Of a stretch of 16,557 nt of DNA, positions 6,901 to 14,148 are shown piece after piece. Numbering within the stretch: position 1 is the first letter of the stretch; every line of letters begins with the position of its first letter. The notes under the pieces were generated by a model. It made no database searches. It saw only the letters and a list, made by a program, of their open reading frames with translations, and had not been told where the DNA came from. The translations under genes were made by a program, and so were the position numbers. Source of the DNA: JAVBJV01 sp031546815 (GTDB lineage Bacteria > Pseudomonadota > Alphaproteobacteria > Acetobacterales > Acetobacteraceae); contig JAVBJV010000054.1 in NCBI GenBank assembly GCA_031546815.1, positions 1 to 16,557 of the forward strand, in the 5' to 3' direction.

Positions 6901-7910
6901 GACAGGGCCAGCAACGCGTTACGCTCGGCCGCAAGCAGGTCGGGGTTGAAGTCCACCAGCCGAGCCTCGGCCATGGCGCGGGCGTGGCGGAAGCGTTTGG
7001 CCGCCTCCTCGCCCATGGGGGGACAATCGCGCAGCAGGGCCTCGGTTTCGGCAAACACCCCGTTGCAGTGCAGCACCGCGTCGCACCCGGCTGTCAGCGC
7101 CTGTCGCGCCAAGGTCGCGGCATCGCCGGACAGCGCCTTCATCGTCAGATCGTCCGAGACCAGCATGCCGGTAAACCCGATCTGTCCGCGGATCACGTCC
7201 TCGATGATCCGTGTCGATAACGATGCGGGCAGCAGCGGGTCCCAGTGCGGATACAGAATATGTGCCGTCATTGCCCAGGGCAGGTCGGCGCAGATGCGGA
7301 ACGGGGTCAGGTCGCGGCCGATATCGTTGTCCTGCACGGTGGGCAGTTCCAGATGGCTGTCGGCCAGCGCGCGCCCATGGCCGGGCACGTGCTTGCCCAC
7401 CGGCTGCACGCCCGCCGCCATCAGCCCGTCGGCCAGCGCGCGGGCGATGCGCGCCACGGCGTAGGGGTCCTCGGCATAGGCGCGATCGCCGATCACCGAA
7501 TGGGCACCCGCAATCGCCAGATCCAGCACCGGCGCGCAGGCCACGTCGAACCCTGCCGCCCGGCAATCCGCCCCGATCAGCGCACCGGTCAGGAACGCGG
7601 CGCGCAGTCCGGCGGCCTCGTCCTGTGCATACAGCGCGCCGATCGCCGCTGCGGAGGGATGCGCATGCCAGTGCGGCGGCCGCAGCCGTGCCACCCGCCC
7701 GCCTTCCTGATCCACCATCAGCACCGCATCTGCGGGCAAGACGCTGCGCAGGTCGTCGGTCAGGGCGCGAAGCTGGGCTGCGTCCTCGATATTGCGCGCA
7801 AACAAGATTACGCCGGCGGGATGCTGCGCGGCGAACAGCGCGCGTTCGGCATCGGTCAGGGTTTTTCCGGCAATGCCGACAATGGCTGGCTTCATGGGGA
7901 ATGCATTCAT
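6897..7910 (-). CDS. nagZ: Beta-N-acetylhexosaminidase (GH3)
   Basis: Cytoplasmic glycoside hydrolase family 3 enzyme that removes N-acetylglucosamine from anhydro-muropeptides during peptidoglycan recycling. It has 337 residues, the usual single-domain NagZ length. Visible motifs are the substrate-binding VDQEGGRVARL (about 66-76), KHVPGHG (173-179) and the flexible-loop catalytic D184-S185-H186. The nucleophile region is VSDDLTM (251-257). The start ATG at 7908-7910 leaves 2 nt after the SPOR gene stop. A second ATG five codons downstream (7893-7895, MKPAIVG) is an equally plausible start. Neither has a clear ribosome-binding site, which suggests coupling to the upstream gene. It overlaps the M50 gene by 4 nt. 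Confidence 0.95.
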   Translation of the reverse strand: MNAFPMKPAIVGIAGKTLTDAERALFAAQHPAGVILFARNIEDAAQLRALTDDLRSVLPADAVLMVDQEGGRVARLRPPHWHAHPSAAAIGALYAQDEAAGLRAAFLTGALIGADCRAAGFDVACAPVLDLAIAGAHSVIGDRAYAEDPYAVARIARALADGLMAAGVQPVGKHVPGHGRALADSHLELPTVQDNDIGRDLTPFRICADLPWAMTAHILYPHWDPLLPASLSTRIIEDVIRGQIGFTGMLVSDDLTMKALSGDAATLARQALTAGCDAVLHCNGVFAETEALLRDCPPMGEEAAKRFRHARAMAEARLVDFNPDLLAAERNALLALS

Positions 7911-7912
7911 GT

Positions 7913-8716
7913 TCAGGAGGCTGGCACCAGGCAGCTGCCGCCAGCCGCGCGCACGCGGTCGCAGAAGGTTTTGGCCGCATCGGTGTCGGCAAAGCCGCCG
8001 GTCCGCAGCCGGTACATCGCCCGGCCATCGCGTTCGATGCGCGAGACAGACGCCTGCCGCCCACCCAGCAGATCCGGCATGGCGCGTTGCAGCCGCTGCC
8101 ATTCGCCACGCGCAGCCTCTTCCGAGGCCATGGCACCGAACTGCACGCTGGCCCGCCCGGTTGCTGCGGGAGGCGTCGGTTCCGCACGTGGCGGAGCTGG
8201 CGCGGCGGCTGGCGTCGGGGCTGCCGGTGCAGGTGCCTGTGCTGTCGGTGCTGGGGTCGGGGTCGCTGTGCGCGGCGTTGCGGCCGGAGCAGATGCTGCG
8301 GCCTGCGCCTCGGGCTGAGGCTGGGCCGCTGGTGGTGCTACTTGTGCCTGTGCCGGGGGATGTTCCACAGCAGGGGGCGGCGTTGGTGCGGGCGGACGCA
8401 TCGGGCGTTCCGCACGCGGGGCCAGCGTCTCGCGCCCCTGCCCGCCTGCGCCGCGACCGGACAGGATCATGTCGTCCTGCCCTTCCACCTGCATGCCGCC
8501 GGGGTTTTCCGGGCGTTCGCGCATCGGTCGGTGATCAGCCTCGATCACCGGGATTTCGCCCATGCGGGTGCCGCCGTTCAGCAGCCACAGCCCCCCGCCA
8601 ACCACTGCGCCCACACCGATAATCGCCGCGCCAATCAGCAGCATGCGCTGGCCCGAGCGGTCGCGCTGCGGCACACGGTAAATGGCAGACGGCAGATCAT
8701 AGCGATTCTGCGACAC
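7913..8716 (-). CDS. SPOR-domain inner-membrane protein
   Basis: Bitopic protein of 267 residues. A short cytoplasmic N-terminus is followed by one membrane span (about 25-46). A long periplasmic linker rich in Pro, Ala and Gln comes next (about 105-186, very low complexity). The C-terminal SPOR-type domain (about 188-267) begins RASVQFGAM and includes YRLRTGGFADTDAAKTFCDRV. SPOR domains bind septal glycan strands stripped of stem peptides and bring proteins to the division site. The location just before nagZ fits a cell-wall role. The start is GTG at 8714-8716, with GGGAG upstream. Similar genes sit between argS and nagZ in many Alphaproteobacteria, but the exact function here is unknown. 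Confidence 0.9.
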   Translation of the reverse strand: MSQNRYDLPSAIYRVPQRDRSGQRMLLIGAAIIGVGAVVGGGLWLLNGGTRMGEIPVIEADHRPMRERPENPGGMQVEGQDDMILSGRGAGGQGRETLAPRAERPMRPPAPTPPPAVEHPPAQAQVAPPAAQPQPEAQAAASAPAATPRTATPTPAPTAQAPAPAAPTPAAAPAPPRAEPTPPAATGRASVQFGAMASEEAARGEWQRLQRAMPDLLGGRQASVSRIERDGRAMYRLRTGGFADTDAAKTFCDRVRAAGGSCLVPAS

Positions 8717-8744
8717 GTTCCGGACTCTCCCGCTCAGCGCCTGT

Positions 8745-10511
8745 TCAGCGCAATTCTTCGACCGGGGTTACCCCCATGACGGCCAGCCCACTGCGGATCA
8801 CCGTGGCTGTGGCCTCGACCAGCGCCAGACGCGCCAGAGTGCCCTCGCGGTCGTCGTCTTGCAGGAAACGCCCGCCGCTGTTCCACAACGCATGGAAATC
8901 CGAGGCCAGATCATACAGGAAGAATGCGATTCGGTGCGGTTCGTGCGACAGCGCCGCCCCTTCCACCCAGCGCGGCCACGACGCCAGGCGGCGGATCAAC
9001 GCCATCTCAGCCTCGTGCTGCAGATGGCCCAGCGCCGTGCCCGCCAGTGCCGCGGGGTCCACCGCCATACCGGAGGCCGCGCCGCTGCGCAGGACCGAAC
9101 GGCAGCGCGCGTGCGCATACTGCACGTAGAACACCGGGTTCTCGCGCGTCTGCGCCACCACGGCGTCGAGGTCGAAGTCGAACTGTGCGTCGGATTTGCG
9201 GGTCAGCATGGTGAAGCGCACCGCATCCGCGCCCACTTCGTCGATCAGGTCGGACAGGGTGACAAACGTGCCCGCGCGCTTCGACATACGCACCGGCTCG
9301 CCGCCCTTCATCACGCGCACGATCTGGCAGAGCACCACGTCCAGCGGAACCCTGCCGTCCGAGACCGCCTTCACCGCCGCATTCATGCGCGGCACGTAAC
9401 CGCCATGGTCCGCGCCCCAGATGTCGATCAGCACGTCGAAGCCGCGCGCGACCTTGTCGGCGTGATAGGCGATGTCGTTGGCAAAATACGTGTTCGACCC
9501 GTCCGACTTGCGCAGCGGCCGGTCCACGTCGTCGCCGAACTGCGTGGCGCGGAACAGGGTCTGTTCGCGCGGTTCCCAGTCTTCGGGCGTCTTGCCCTTC
9601 GGCGGTTCCAGCACGCCTTCGTAGATCAGCCCGCGCGATTGCAGATCCGCCAGCACGCGGTCCGCCGCACCGGCTTCCACCAGCGCGCGTTCGGATGCGA
9701 ACACGTCCTGCTTCACGCCCAGCGCCGCCAGGTCGGTGCGGATCGAGGCCATCATCATATCGACCGCCACCGCGCGCACTTCGTCGAACCAGAGCGACGT
9801 GTCGGCAACGGTGTTGTTGGCTCCGGCAAGGGTCGCGCCGTGTTTGGCCTTCAGCGCCTCGCCCACCGGCACCAGGTAATCGCCCCGATACTGCAACCCG
9901 CCCGGCACCTGTGCGTCGAAATCATCGGCGGACAGATTGGCGCCCAGTTCCTGCAGGTAGCGCCAGTAAGCCGCCCACGCCAAAGCGGCAACCTGCGCAC
10001 CGGCGTCGTTGATGTAGTATTCCTTGGTGACCGCAAAACCCGCCTTCGCCATCACGTTGGCGAGCGCATCGCCCACCACCGCGCCTCGGCAATGCCCGAC
10101 ATGCATCGGCCCGGTCGGGTTGGCGGACACGTATTCCACGTTCACCTTCACGCCCTTGCCCGCCGTGCCGTCGCCATAGGCTTCACCGGCCTTCAGGATG
10201 GCGATCAGCTGCACACGCAGGAAATCCGGCTGCAGGCGGATGTTCACAAAGCCCGGCCCGGCGGCCTCGGCCGACAGCACTTCCGGGGCGGCGTTCAACC
10301 GCGCCACCAGATCCGCCGCCACCTTGGGCGGGGCCAGACGCGCGGGCTTCGCCACCACCAGCGCGGCGTTGGTCGCCATGTCGCCATGCGCGGCGTCCTT
10401 CGGTGTGGTGACTTCCACACGTTCCAGAATCTCGGGCGGCAGGTCGGGCAGGAAGTCCTGCAACGCAGCAATAACGCGGGCACGCAAAAGGGCAAAAATA
10501 TTGTCGGTCAT
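8745..10511 (-). CDS. argS: Arginyl-tRNA synthetase
   Basis: Class I aminoacyl-tRNA synthetase that attaches arginine to tRNA-Arg. It has 588 residues, typical of bacterial ArgS. An N-terminal Add1-type tRNA-binding domain (about 1-110) precedes NPTGPMHVGH, whose HVGH (137-140) is the HIGH signature. RMSKRAG (408-414) is the KMSKS-equivalent loop. The C-terminal DALR-type anticodon-binding helical domain follows from about 470. The ATG is 9 nt after the dgt stop. A weak GAAGAA that overlaps the dgt stop may serve as the ribosome-binding site. The dgt-argS-SPOR-nagZ order is common in Alphaproteobacteria. Confidence 0.98.
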   Translation of the reverse strand: MTDNIFALLRARVIAALQDFLPDLPPEILERVEVTTPKDAAHGDMATNAALVVAKPARLAPPKVAADLVARLNAAPEVLSAEAAGPGFVNIRLQPDFLRVQLIAILKAGEAYGDGTAGKGVKVNVEYVSANPTGPMHVGHCRGAVVGDALANVMAKAGFAVTKEYYINDAGAQVAALAWAAYWRYLQELGANLSADDFDAQVPGGLQYRGDYLVPVGEALKAKHGATLAGANNTVADTSLWFDEVRAVAVDMMMASIRTDLAALGVKQDVFASERALVEAGAADRVLADLQSRGLIYEGVLEPPKGKTPEDWEPREQTLFRATQFGDDVDRPLRKSDGSNTYFANDIAYHADKVARGFDVLIDIWGADHGGYVPRMNAAVKAVSDGRVPLDVVLCQIVRVMKGGEPVRMSKRAGTFVTLSDLIDEVGADAVRFTMLTRKSDAQFDFDLDAVVAQTRENPVFYVQYAHARCRSVLRSGAASGMAVDPAALAGTALGHLQHEAEMALIRRLASWPRWVEGAALSHEPHRIAFFLYDLASDFHALWNSGGRFLQDDDREGTLARLALVEATATVIRSGLAVMGVTPVEELR

Positions 10512-10520
10512 CGTGTTTCT

Positions 10521-11669
10521 TCAGCCGGGAATTGAAAGGTCGGTCAGGCGGCGATGTTCGTCAGCCGCGAAGCGGTCGGTCATACCCGCGATGTAATCGC
10601 AGATCACCGTCGCCGCGCGGGCCGAGCCCCCCTCGCCCGCACGGGCGCGCCAGTCATCGGGCAGCAGGCTGGGCGCTTCGTGCAGAATACGGAACAGATC
10701 GGCGGTCACGTGCCGCGCCTTGGTCGTCATGCGGTTGACGCGCCAGTGGCGATACATGCGCGCGAACAGGAATTCCTTGATCGCGGCATTGGCATCCGCC
10801 ATCGCGGGGCTGAACGCCACCACCGGCTGCTTGGCGCGCCGCACGGCCGTGGAATCCGCCGGGGCGAGTTTTTCCAGCCGCCTGGCGGTCTCGGTCAGCA
10901 GGTCGGTTACCACGGTGTTGATCACGCGGCGGATCGTCTCGTGCCGCAGACGCTGTTCGGGCATGTCGAGGCTCACCATCCGCGCCTGCGCCAATGCGTC
11001 CTTCAGCACCGGCAGACGGCCGATCTCCTCGATCCCGAACAGACCGGCACGCAGACCGTCGTCCATGTCGTGCGAGTGGTAGGCAATGTCGTCCGACATC
11101 GCGGCGATCTGTGCCTCGACGCCCGCATGGGTGTGCAGTTCCAGCGAATACCGCGCGTCGTATTCGGCGATATAGGCGGGCGGTTTGCGCAGCGGGCCGT
11201 TATGCTTGGCGAGGCCTTCCAGCGTTTCCCAGGTCAGGTTCAGGCCGTCGAAGTCGCCATAGCGGCTTTCCAGCATGGTGACGACGCGCAGGCTTTGCGC
11301 ATTGTGGTCGAACCCGCCGAAGGGCTTCATCGCGGCGCACAGCGCGTCCTCGCCCGCATGGCCGAACGGTGGATGGCCCAGGTCGTGCGCAAGGGCCAGT
11401 GCCTCGGTCAGGTCCTCGTCCACGTGCAGCGCGCGGGCGATTGAACGGGCAATCTGGGCCACTTCAATCGAATGCGTCAGGCGGGTGCGGAAGAAATCAC
11501 CCTCGTGGTTCACGAAGACCTGGGTCTTGTACTGCAGCTTGCGGAACGCCGAGGCATGGATAATCCGATCGCGATCCCGCTGAAACGGGCTGCGTGTCGG
11601 GCTTTCGGGTTCTGGATACAGCCGACCACGGGATGTCTCGGGCCGGACCGCATAGGGCGCACGGGTCAT
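10521..11669 (-). CDS. dgt: Deoxyguanosinetriphosphate triphosphohydrolase-like protein
   Basis: HD-superfamily enzyme that hydrolyses dNTPs to the nucleoside and tripolyphosphate, 382 residues. Metal-binding residues are visible as H66 (RLTHSIEV), H95-D96 (LALAHDLGHPPFGH) and a later Asp in AAMSDDIAYHSHDMDDG. FRKLQYKTQVF and GDFFRTRLTHS are typical of the dGTPase type 2 family. The chosen start, MTRAPYAVRPETSRGR, matches the usual N-terminus. An in-frame extension to 11741 would run across the divergent promoter region and into erpA, so it was rejected. It is the first gene of the minus-strand cluster and is transcribed divergently from erpA, 62 nt away. Confidence 0.95.
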   Translation of the reverse strand: MTRAPYAVRPETSRGRLYPEPESPTRSPFQRDRDRIIHASAFRKLQYKTQVFVNHEGDFFRTRLTHSIEVAQIARSIARALHVDEDLTEALALAHDLGHPPFGHAGEDALCAAMKPFGGFDHNAQSLRVVTMLESRYGDFDGLNLTWETLEGLAKHNGPLRKPPAYIAEYDARYSLELHTHAGVEAQIAAMSDDIAYHSHDMDDGLRAGLFGIEEIGRLPVLKDALAQARMVSLDMPEQRLRHETIRRVINTVVTDLLTETARRLEKLAPADSTAVRRAKQPVVAFSPAMADANAAIKEFLFARMYRHWRVNRMTTKARHVTADLFRILHEAPSLLPDDWRARAGEGGSARAATVICDYIAGMTDRFAADEHRRLTDLSIPG

Positions 11670-11731
11670 AAATAACGCGATTACACCGATGGGCGCTTCA
11701 ATCCAAGGCGCGGACGCACTATCTTTGCTGC
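11670..11731. promoter_or_regulatory. Divergent dgt / erpA promoter region
   Basis: This 62-nt gap must hold signals for both directions. For dgt (minus strand) a candidate is TTGGAT (11701-11706) and TAATCG (11678-11683) with a 17-nt spacer. For erpA (plus strand) TATCTT (11720-11725) could be a -10 element, with a weak TTCAAT (11697-11702) 17 nt upstream. That would place the transcription start at or very near the ATG. Neither gene has a Shine-Dalgarno sequence here. The boxes match consensus only partly, so the exact elements are uncertain although the region almost certainly is regulatory. Confidence 0.4.
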
Positions 11732-12073
11732 ATGAGCGCAATAACCGACACAGAATTCGGCGTTACCGACCGTGCTGCGGCCCAGATTGCCGCGATTTCC
11801 TCCGCCCAGGGCAAGAACGGCCTGCGGGTCGAGGTGCTGGCCGGGGGCTGTTCGGGCTTTCAATACCGCTTCGGTCTGGCGGATAGCCCCGCCGCCGACG
11901 ACACCGTGATCGAGCGCAACGGCGCCCGCGTGCTGATCGACCCGGCGAGCCTCGACCTGCTGGCCGGGGCCGAACTGGATTATGCCGACGAACTGATGGG
12001 CGCGCATTTCACCATCCGTAACCCGAACGCCACCAGTGGCTGCGGGTGCGGCACATCTTTCAGCATGGATTGA
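11732..12073 (+). CDS. erpA: Iron-sulfur cluster insertion protein, A-type carrier (HesB/IscA family)
   Basis: Small scaffold/carrier that receives Fe-S clusters and hands them to target apoproteins. It has 113 residues, normal for the family. The three cluster-binding cysteines are present: C40 in LAGGCSGFQY, and C104 and C106 in SGCGCGTSF. LDYADELMGAHFTIRNPNA is the typical segment before the C-terminal pair. No isc or suf gene is nearby, which fits a stand-alone ErpA type rather than an operon IscA or SufA; the symbol is assigned on that basis. The gene lacks a Shine-Dalgarno sequence and may be translated from a leaderless message. xth follows after 12 nt. Confidence 0.92.
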   Translation: MSAITDTEFGVTDRAAAQIAAISSAQGKNGLRVEVLAGGCSGFQYRFGLADSPAADDTVIERNGARVLIDPASLDLLAGAELDYADELMGAHFTIRNPNATSGCGCGTSFSMD

Positions 12074-12085
12074 ACGCCCTTCGTT

Positions 12086-12859
12086 ATGCAGATTGCTACC
12101 TTCAACGTGAATTCGATCCGCCAGCGCGCGCCGCATCTGCAACGCTGGCTGGAACAGCACAAACCCGAGCTGGTGTTCCTGCAGGAACTGAAATGCGAGG
12201 AAGCGCAGTTCCCTGCGATGGAGTTCTCGAGCCTCGGTTACCAGACGCATGTCGTGGGGCAGAAGGCGTATAACGGCGTCGCACTGCTGTCGCACATCCC
12301 GGTTGAGGTCGTGCACCGCCGCCTGCCCGGTCTGGCCGAGGACGACATTCAGGCGCGCTACATCGAGGTAAAAGCCGGAGACGTCAGCGCCATCGGCATC
12401 TATCTGCCGAACGGCAATTCCGGTGGGGATGCGGGGTTTGCATACAAGCTACGCTGGATGGATTTGCTGATCGAACGCGCACGGGCGCTGATGGCGGCGG
12501 ATACGCCGTTCGCCATTCTGGGTGACTTCAACGTGTGCCCGACCGATGCGGATTTCGCACCGGGAGCCTTGCCGCCAACCGATGCGCTGGTACGGCCCGA
12601 GACCCGGGCGCGTTATCGCACGCTGATCAATCTTGGCCTGACGGACGCGCTGCGGGCGCTGCATCCGCACGAGCGGATCTTTACGTTCTGGGACTATCAG
12701 GCGGGCGCGTGGGAGCGGGATTCGGGCCTGTTGATCGACCACGCACTGCTGTCGCCCACGCTGGCCGAACGGCTGGTGTCGGTCACGCCGGATAAATACA
12801 TGCGGGGCGAGACGCAGCCGTCGGATCATGTGCCGGTGCGGGTGGAGTTGCGGGACTGA
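12086..12859 (+). CDS. xth: Exodeoxyribonuclease III (AP endonuclease)
   Basis: Mg-dependent base-excision repair enzyme that cuts at abasic sites and trims damaged 3' ends. It has 257 residues, close to the usual 255-270. The catalytic set is intact: N7 (TFNVNSIR), E34 (LQELKCEE), the Tyr in IYLPNG (about 106), D147 and N149 (LGDFN), and the terminal D247-H248 (PSDHVPV). The fold is exonuclease-endonuclease-phosphatase. It lies 12 nt after erpA on the same strand and is probably co-transcribed. The 29-nt gap to the converging ferritin-VIT gene holds no obvious hairpin. Confidence 0.96.
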   Translation: MQIATFNVNSIRQRAPHLQRWLEQHKPELVFLQELKCEEAQFPAMEFSSLGYQTHVVGQKAYNGVALLSHIPVEVVHRRLPGLAEDDIQARYIEVKAGDVSAIGIYLPNGNSGGDAGFAYKLRWMDLLIERARALMAADTPFAILGDFNVCPTDADFAPGALPPTDALVRPETRARYRTLINLGLTDALRALHPHERIFTFWDYQAGAWERDSGLLIDHALLSPTLAERLVSVTPDKYMRGETQPSDHVPVRVELRD

Positions 12860-12888
12860 TATTGTCATAAAGTCGGCTGGGATTCCCC

Positions 12889-13866
12889 CTACCCACTCCC
12901 AATCAAAATCCCCGCTGCCAGCACCAGACTCCCGCCCAGAATTACCTGGAACATCGCCCGGAACACCGGCGTTTCCATATATCGGTTCTGGATCCACACA
13001 ATCGCCCACAGCTCGACGAACACCATCGCAATGGCGATCACCGTCGCCCACCAGAACGACGGGATCAGATAGGGCAGCGCATGCCCCAGCCCGCCCAGCG
13101 TCGTCATCACGCCCGAGGCAATCCCCCGCTTCACCGGCGAACCCCGCCCCGAGATCACGCCATCATCGTGCGCGGCTTCGGTAAAGCCCATCGAGATCCC
13201 GGCCCCGACCGCCGCCGCCAGACCGACCAGCAATGTGGTGCTGGGACTCTGCGTGGCAAACGCGGTTGCAAACACCGGCGCCAGGGTTGAAACCGAACCG
13301 TCCATCAACCCGGCAAGACCCGGCTGCACCCAGGTCAGCACGAACTGGCGATGCGCGGTCTGGTCCTCAATCCGGCCACCGGCGTCGGCTTGCAGGGCGG
13401 CAGTCAGTTCAGCTGCGATTTTCTCGTGATGCTGTTCACGCTGCGCCAGATCGCCCAGCAGGCGCCGTACGCTGGAATCGTGCGTGCGTGCCATGGCCTG
13501 CATGTAGAATCGTGCGGCATCGGCCTCCATCCGCACAAACTCCTCGCGGATGCGCGCAATGCCCAGATTGTGCACCAGCCACACCGGCCAGCGCGAATAA
13601 TACCCCGATATGTGCTCGCGCCGGATCAGCAGGATATGCGTGCCATAGCAGCGTTCATACTCCGAGATCAGCGCCCGGCGATGGCGGTTTTCCTCGTCAG
13701 CCATCTGCTCGAACATCTTCGCCGTGCTGGGGAAATCGACCGCCAGCCGCGCCGCGTAATCCAGATAGATCCGCGCATCGTCCTCTTCCGACGAAATCGC
13801 CAGAGCCAGAATTTCCTGCTCGTTCAGATCCGTGAACCTGCGTCGCGCTCCAAGCCCCAGAAACAT
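12889..13866 (-). CDS. mbfA: Membrane-bound ferritin-like iron exporter (ferritin + VIT1/CCC1 domains)
   Basis: Fusion of an N-terminal ferritin-like di-iron domain (about 10-160) with a C-terminal VIT1/CCC1-type membrane transporter (about 166-325, roughly five spans), 325 residues. Di-iron ligands are visible as E27/E28, E59-x-x-H62, E114 and E144-x-x-H147. The VIT part starts with LAGLMDGSVSTLAPVFATAF and has GISMGFTEAAHDDG at its metal-binding loop. This architecture matches MbfA, an inner-membrane iron exporter in Bradyrhizobium and Agrobacterium that protects against iron overload and peroxide and is controlled by Irr there. GAGGT lies 9-13 nt before the ATG. No full Irr box (TTAGAA-N3-TTCTAA) was found upstream. 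Confidence 0.92.
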   Translation of the reverse strand: MFLGLGARRRFTDLNEQEILALAISSEEDDARIYLDYAARLAVDFPSTAKMFEQMADEENRHRRALISEYERCYGTHILLIRREHISGYYSRWPVWLVHNLGIARIREEFVRMEADAARFYMQAMARTHDSSVRRLLGDLAQREQHHEKIAAELTAALQADAGGRIEDQTAHRQFVLTWVQPGLAGLMDGSVSTLAPVFATAFATQSPSTTLLVGLAAAVGAGISMGFTEAAHDDGVISGRGSPVKRGIASGVMTTLGGLGHALPYLIPSFWWATVIAIAMVFVELWAIVWIQNRYMETPVFRAMFQVILGGSLVLAAGILIGSG

Positions 13867-14125
13867 CAGCCGCCTACCTCATCCTCGCGCAGCACACCGG
13901 GCCGCGCCCAAATCGCCCAAAGAGATAAAGCATATCGCCCGCGCCTTTGCACGGAGTGCAGCATCGTCACATTCGTTGCAAATATAGAATATTAAACTAT
14001 TGATATCGTTATATATTCATGTTGTTCTCTTATTACAACAAATTCCTCGGAGCAGATCCCCATGTGTCGAATGCCAGCCAGAACAGCCACAGATTCTTTA
14101 TTTTCAAAAGCCCGAGGAACACCAG
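13867..14125. promoter_or_regulatory. Divergent regulatory region between mbfA and the oxygenase-metY pair
   Basis: This 259-nt gap contains no long gene. Its core, about 13976-14045, is roughly one fifth G+C in an otherwise GC-rich window, which marks it as promoter DNA. Two dyads are visible: TGCAC-N3-GTGCA (13948-13960), on the mbfA side, and ATAG-N9-CTAT (13984-14000), spaced like a LysR-type operator. TGTTGT (14020-14025) pairs with ACAACA (14035-14040) as a weak hairpin. No -35/-10 pair is convincing on either strand. No known riboswitch was recognised in the oxygenase leader. Confidence 0.45.
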
Positions 14126-14148
14126 ATGCCCACCGGAAATACTTATAA
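14062..14148 (+). CDS. Possible 28-codon leader ORF overlapping the oxygenase start
   Basis: ATG at 14062, preceded by GGAG at 14049-14052 (9-nt spacing), opens a 28-residue frame beginning MCRMPARTATDS and ending at TAA 14146-14148. It is in a different frame from the oxygenase. It runs across that gene's ribosome-binding site (GAGGAA, 14114-14119) and start codon (14126). Ribosomes on it would therefore cross the downstream initiation site. A Cys codon in second place and the sulfur-related neighbours suggest a regulatory leader peptide, but chance occurrence cannot be excluded. I do not recognise the peptide. Confidence 0.25.
   Translation: MCRMPARTATDSLFSKARGTPDAHRKYL

Noticed and set aside
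7211..10535. Very long plus-strand open frames opposite argS, the SPOR gene and nagZ (over 500 codons each)
   Set aside because: They are antisense shadows produced by GC-rich codon use. The minus-strand genes have full family motifs, while these translations have low-complexity, Arg/His/Ala-rich sequence with no recognisable domain.
11670..11741. Longer dgt start reaching into erpA
   Set aside because: It would cross the divergent promoter region and add residues unlike the family N-terminus. MTRAPYAVRPE is the expected start.
13981..14003. Irr box (ICE) or Fur box upstream of mbfA
   Set aside because: Only one half (ATAGAA, or TTCTAT on the other strand) resembles TTAGAA-N3-TTCTAA. The second half is missing at the right spacing.
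14000..14125. Oxygenase start at an upstream TTG (14000)
   Set aside because: The added 42 residues are translated from AT-rich promoter-like DNA and do not look like DIOX_N. The ATG at 14126 has a proper GAGGAA site.
14001..14125. SAM-II or another known sulfur riboswitch in the oxygenase-metY leader
   Set aside because: metY-type genes in this class can carry SAM-II, but its conserved pseudoknot sequence was not recognised here. A covariance-model search would settle it.
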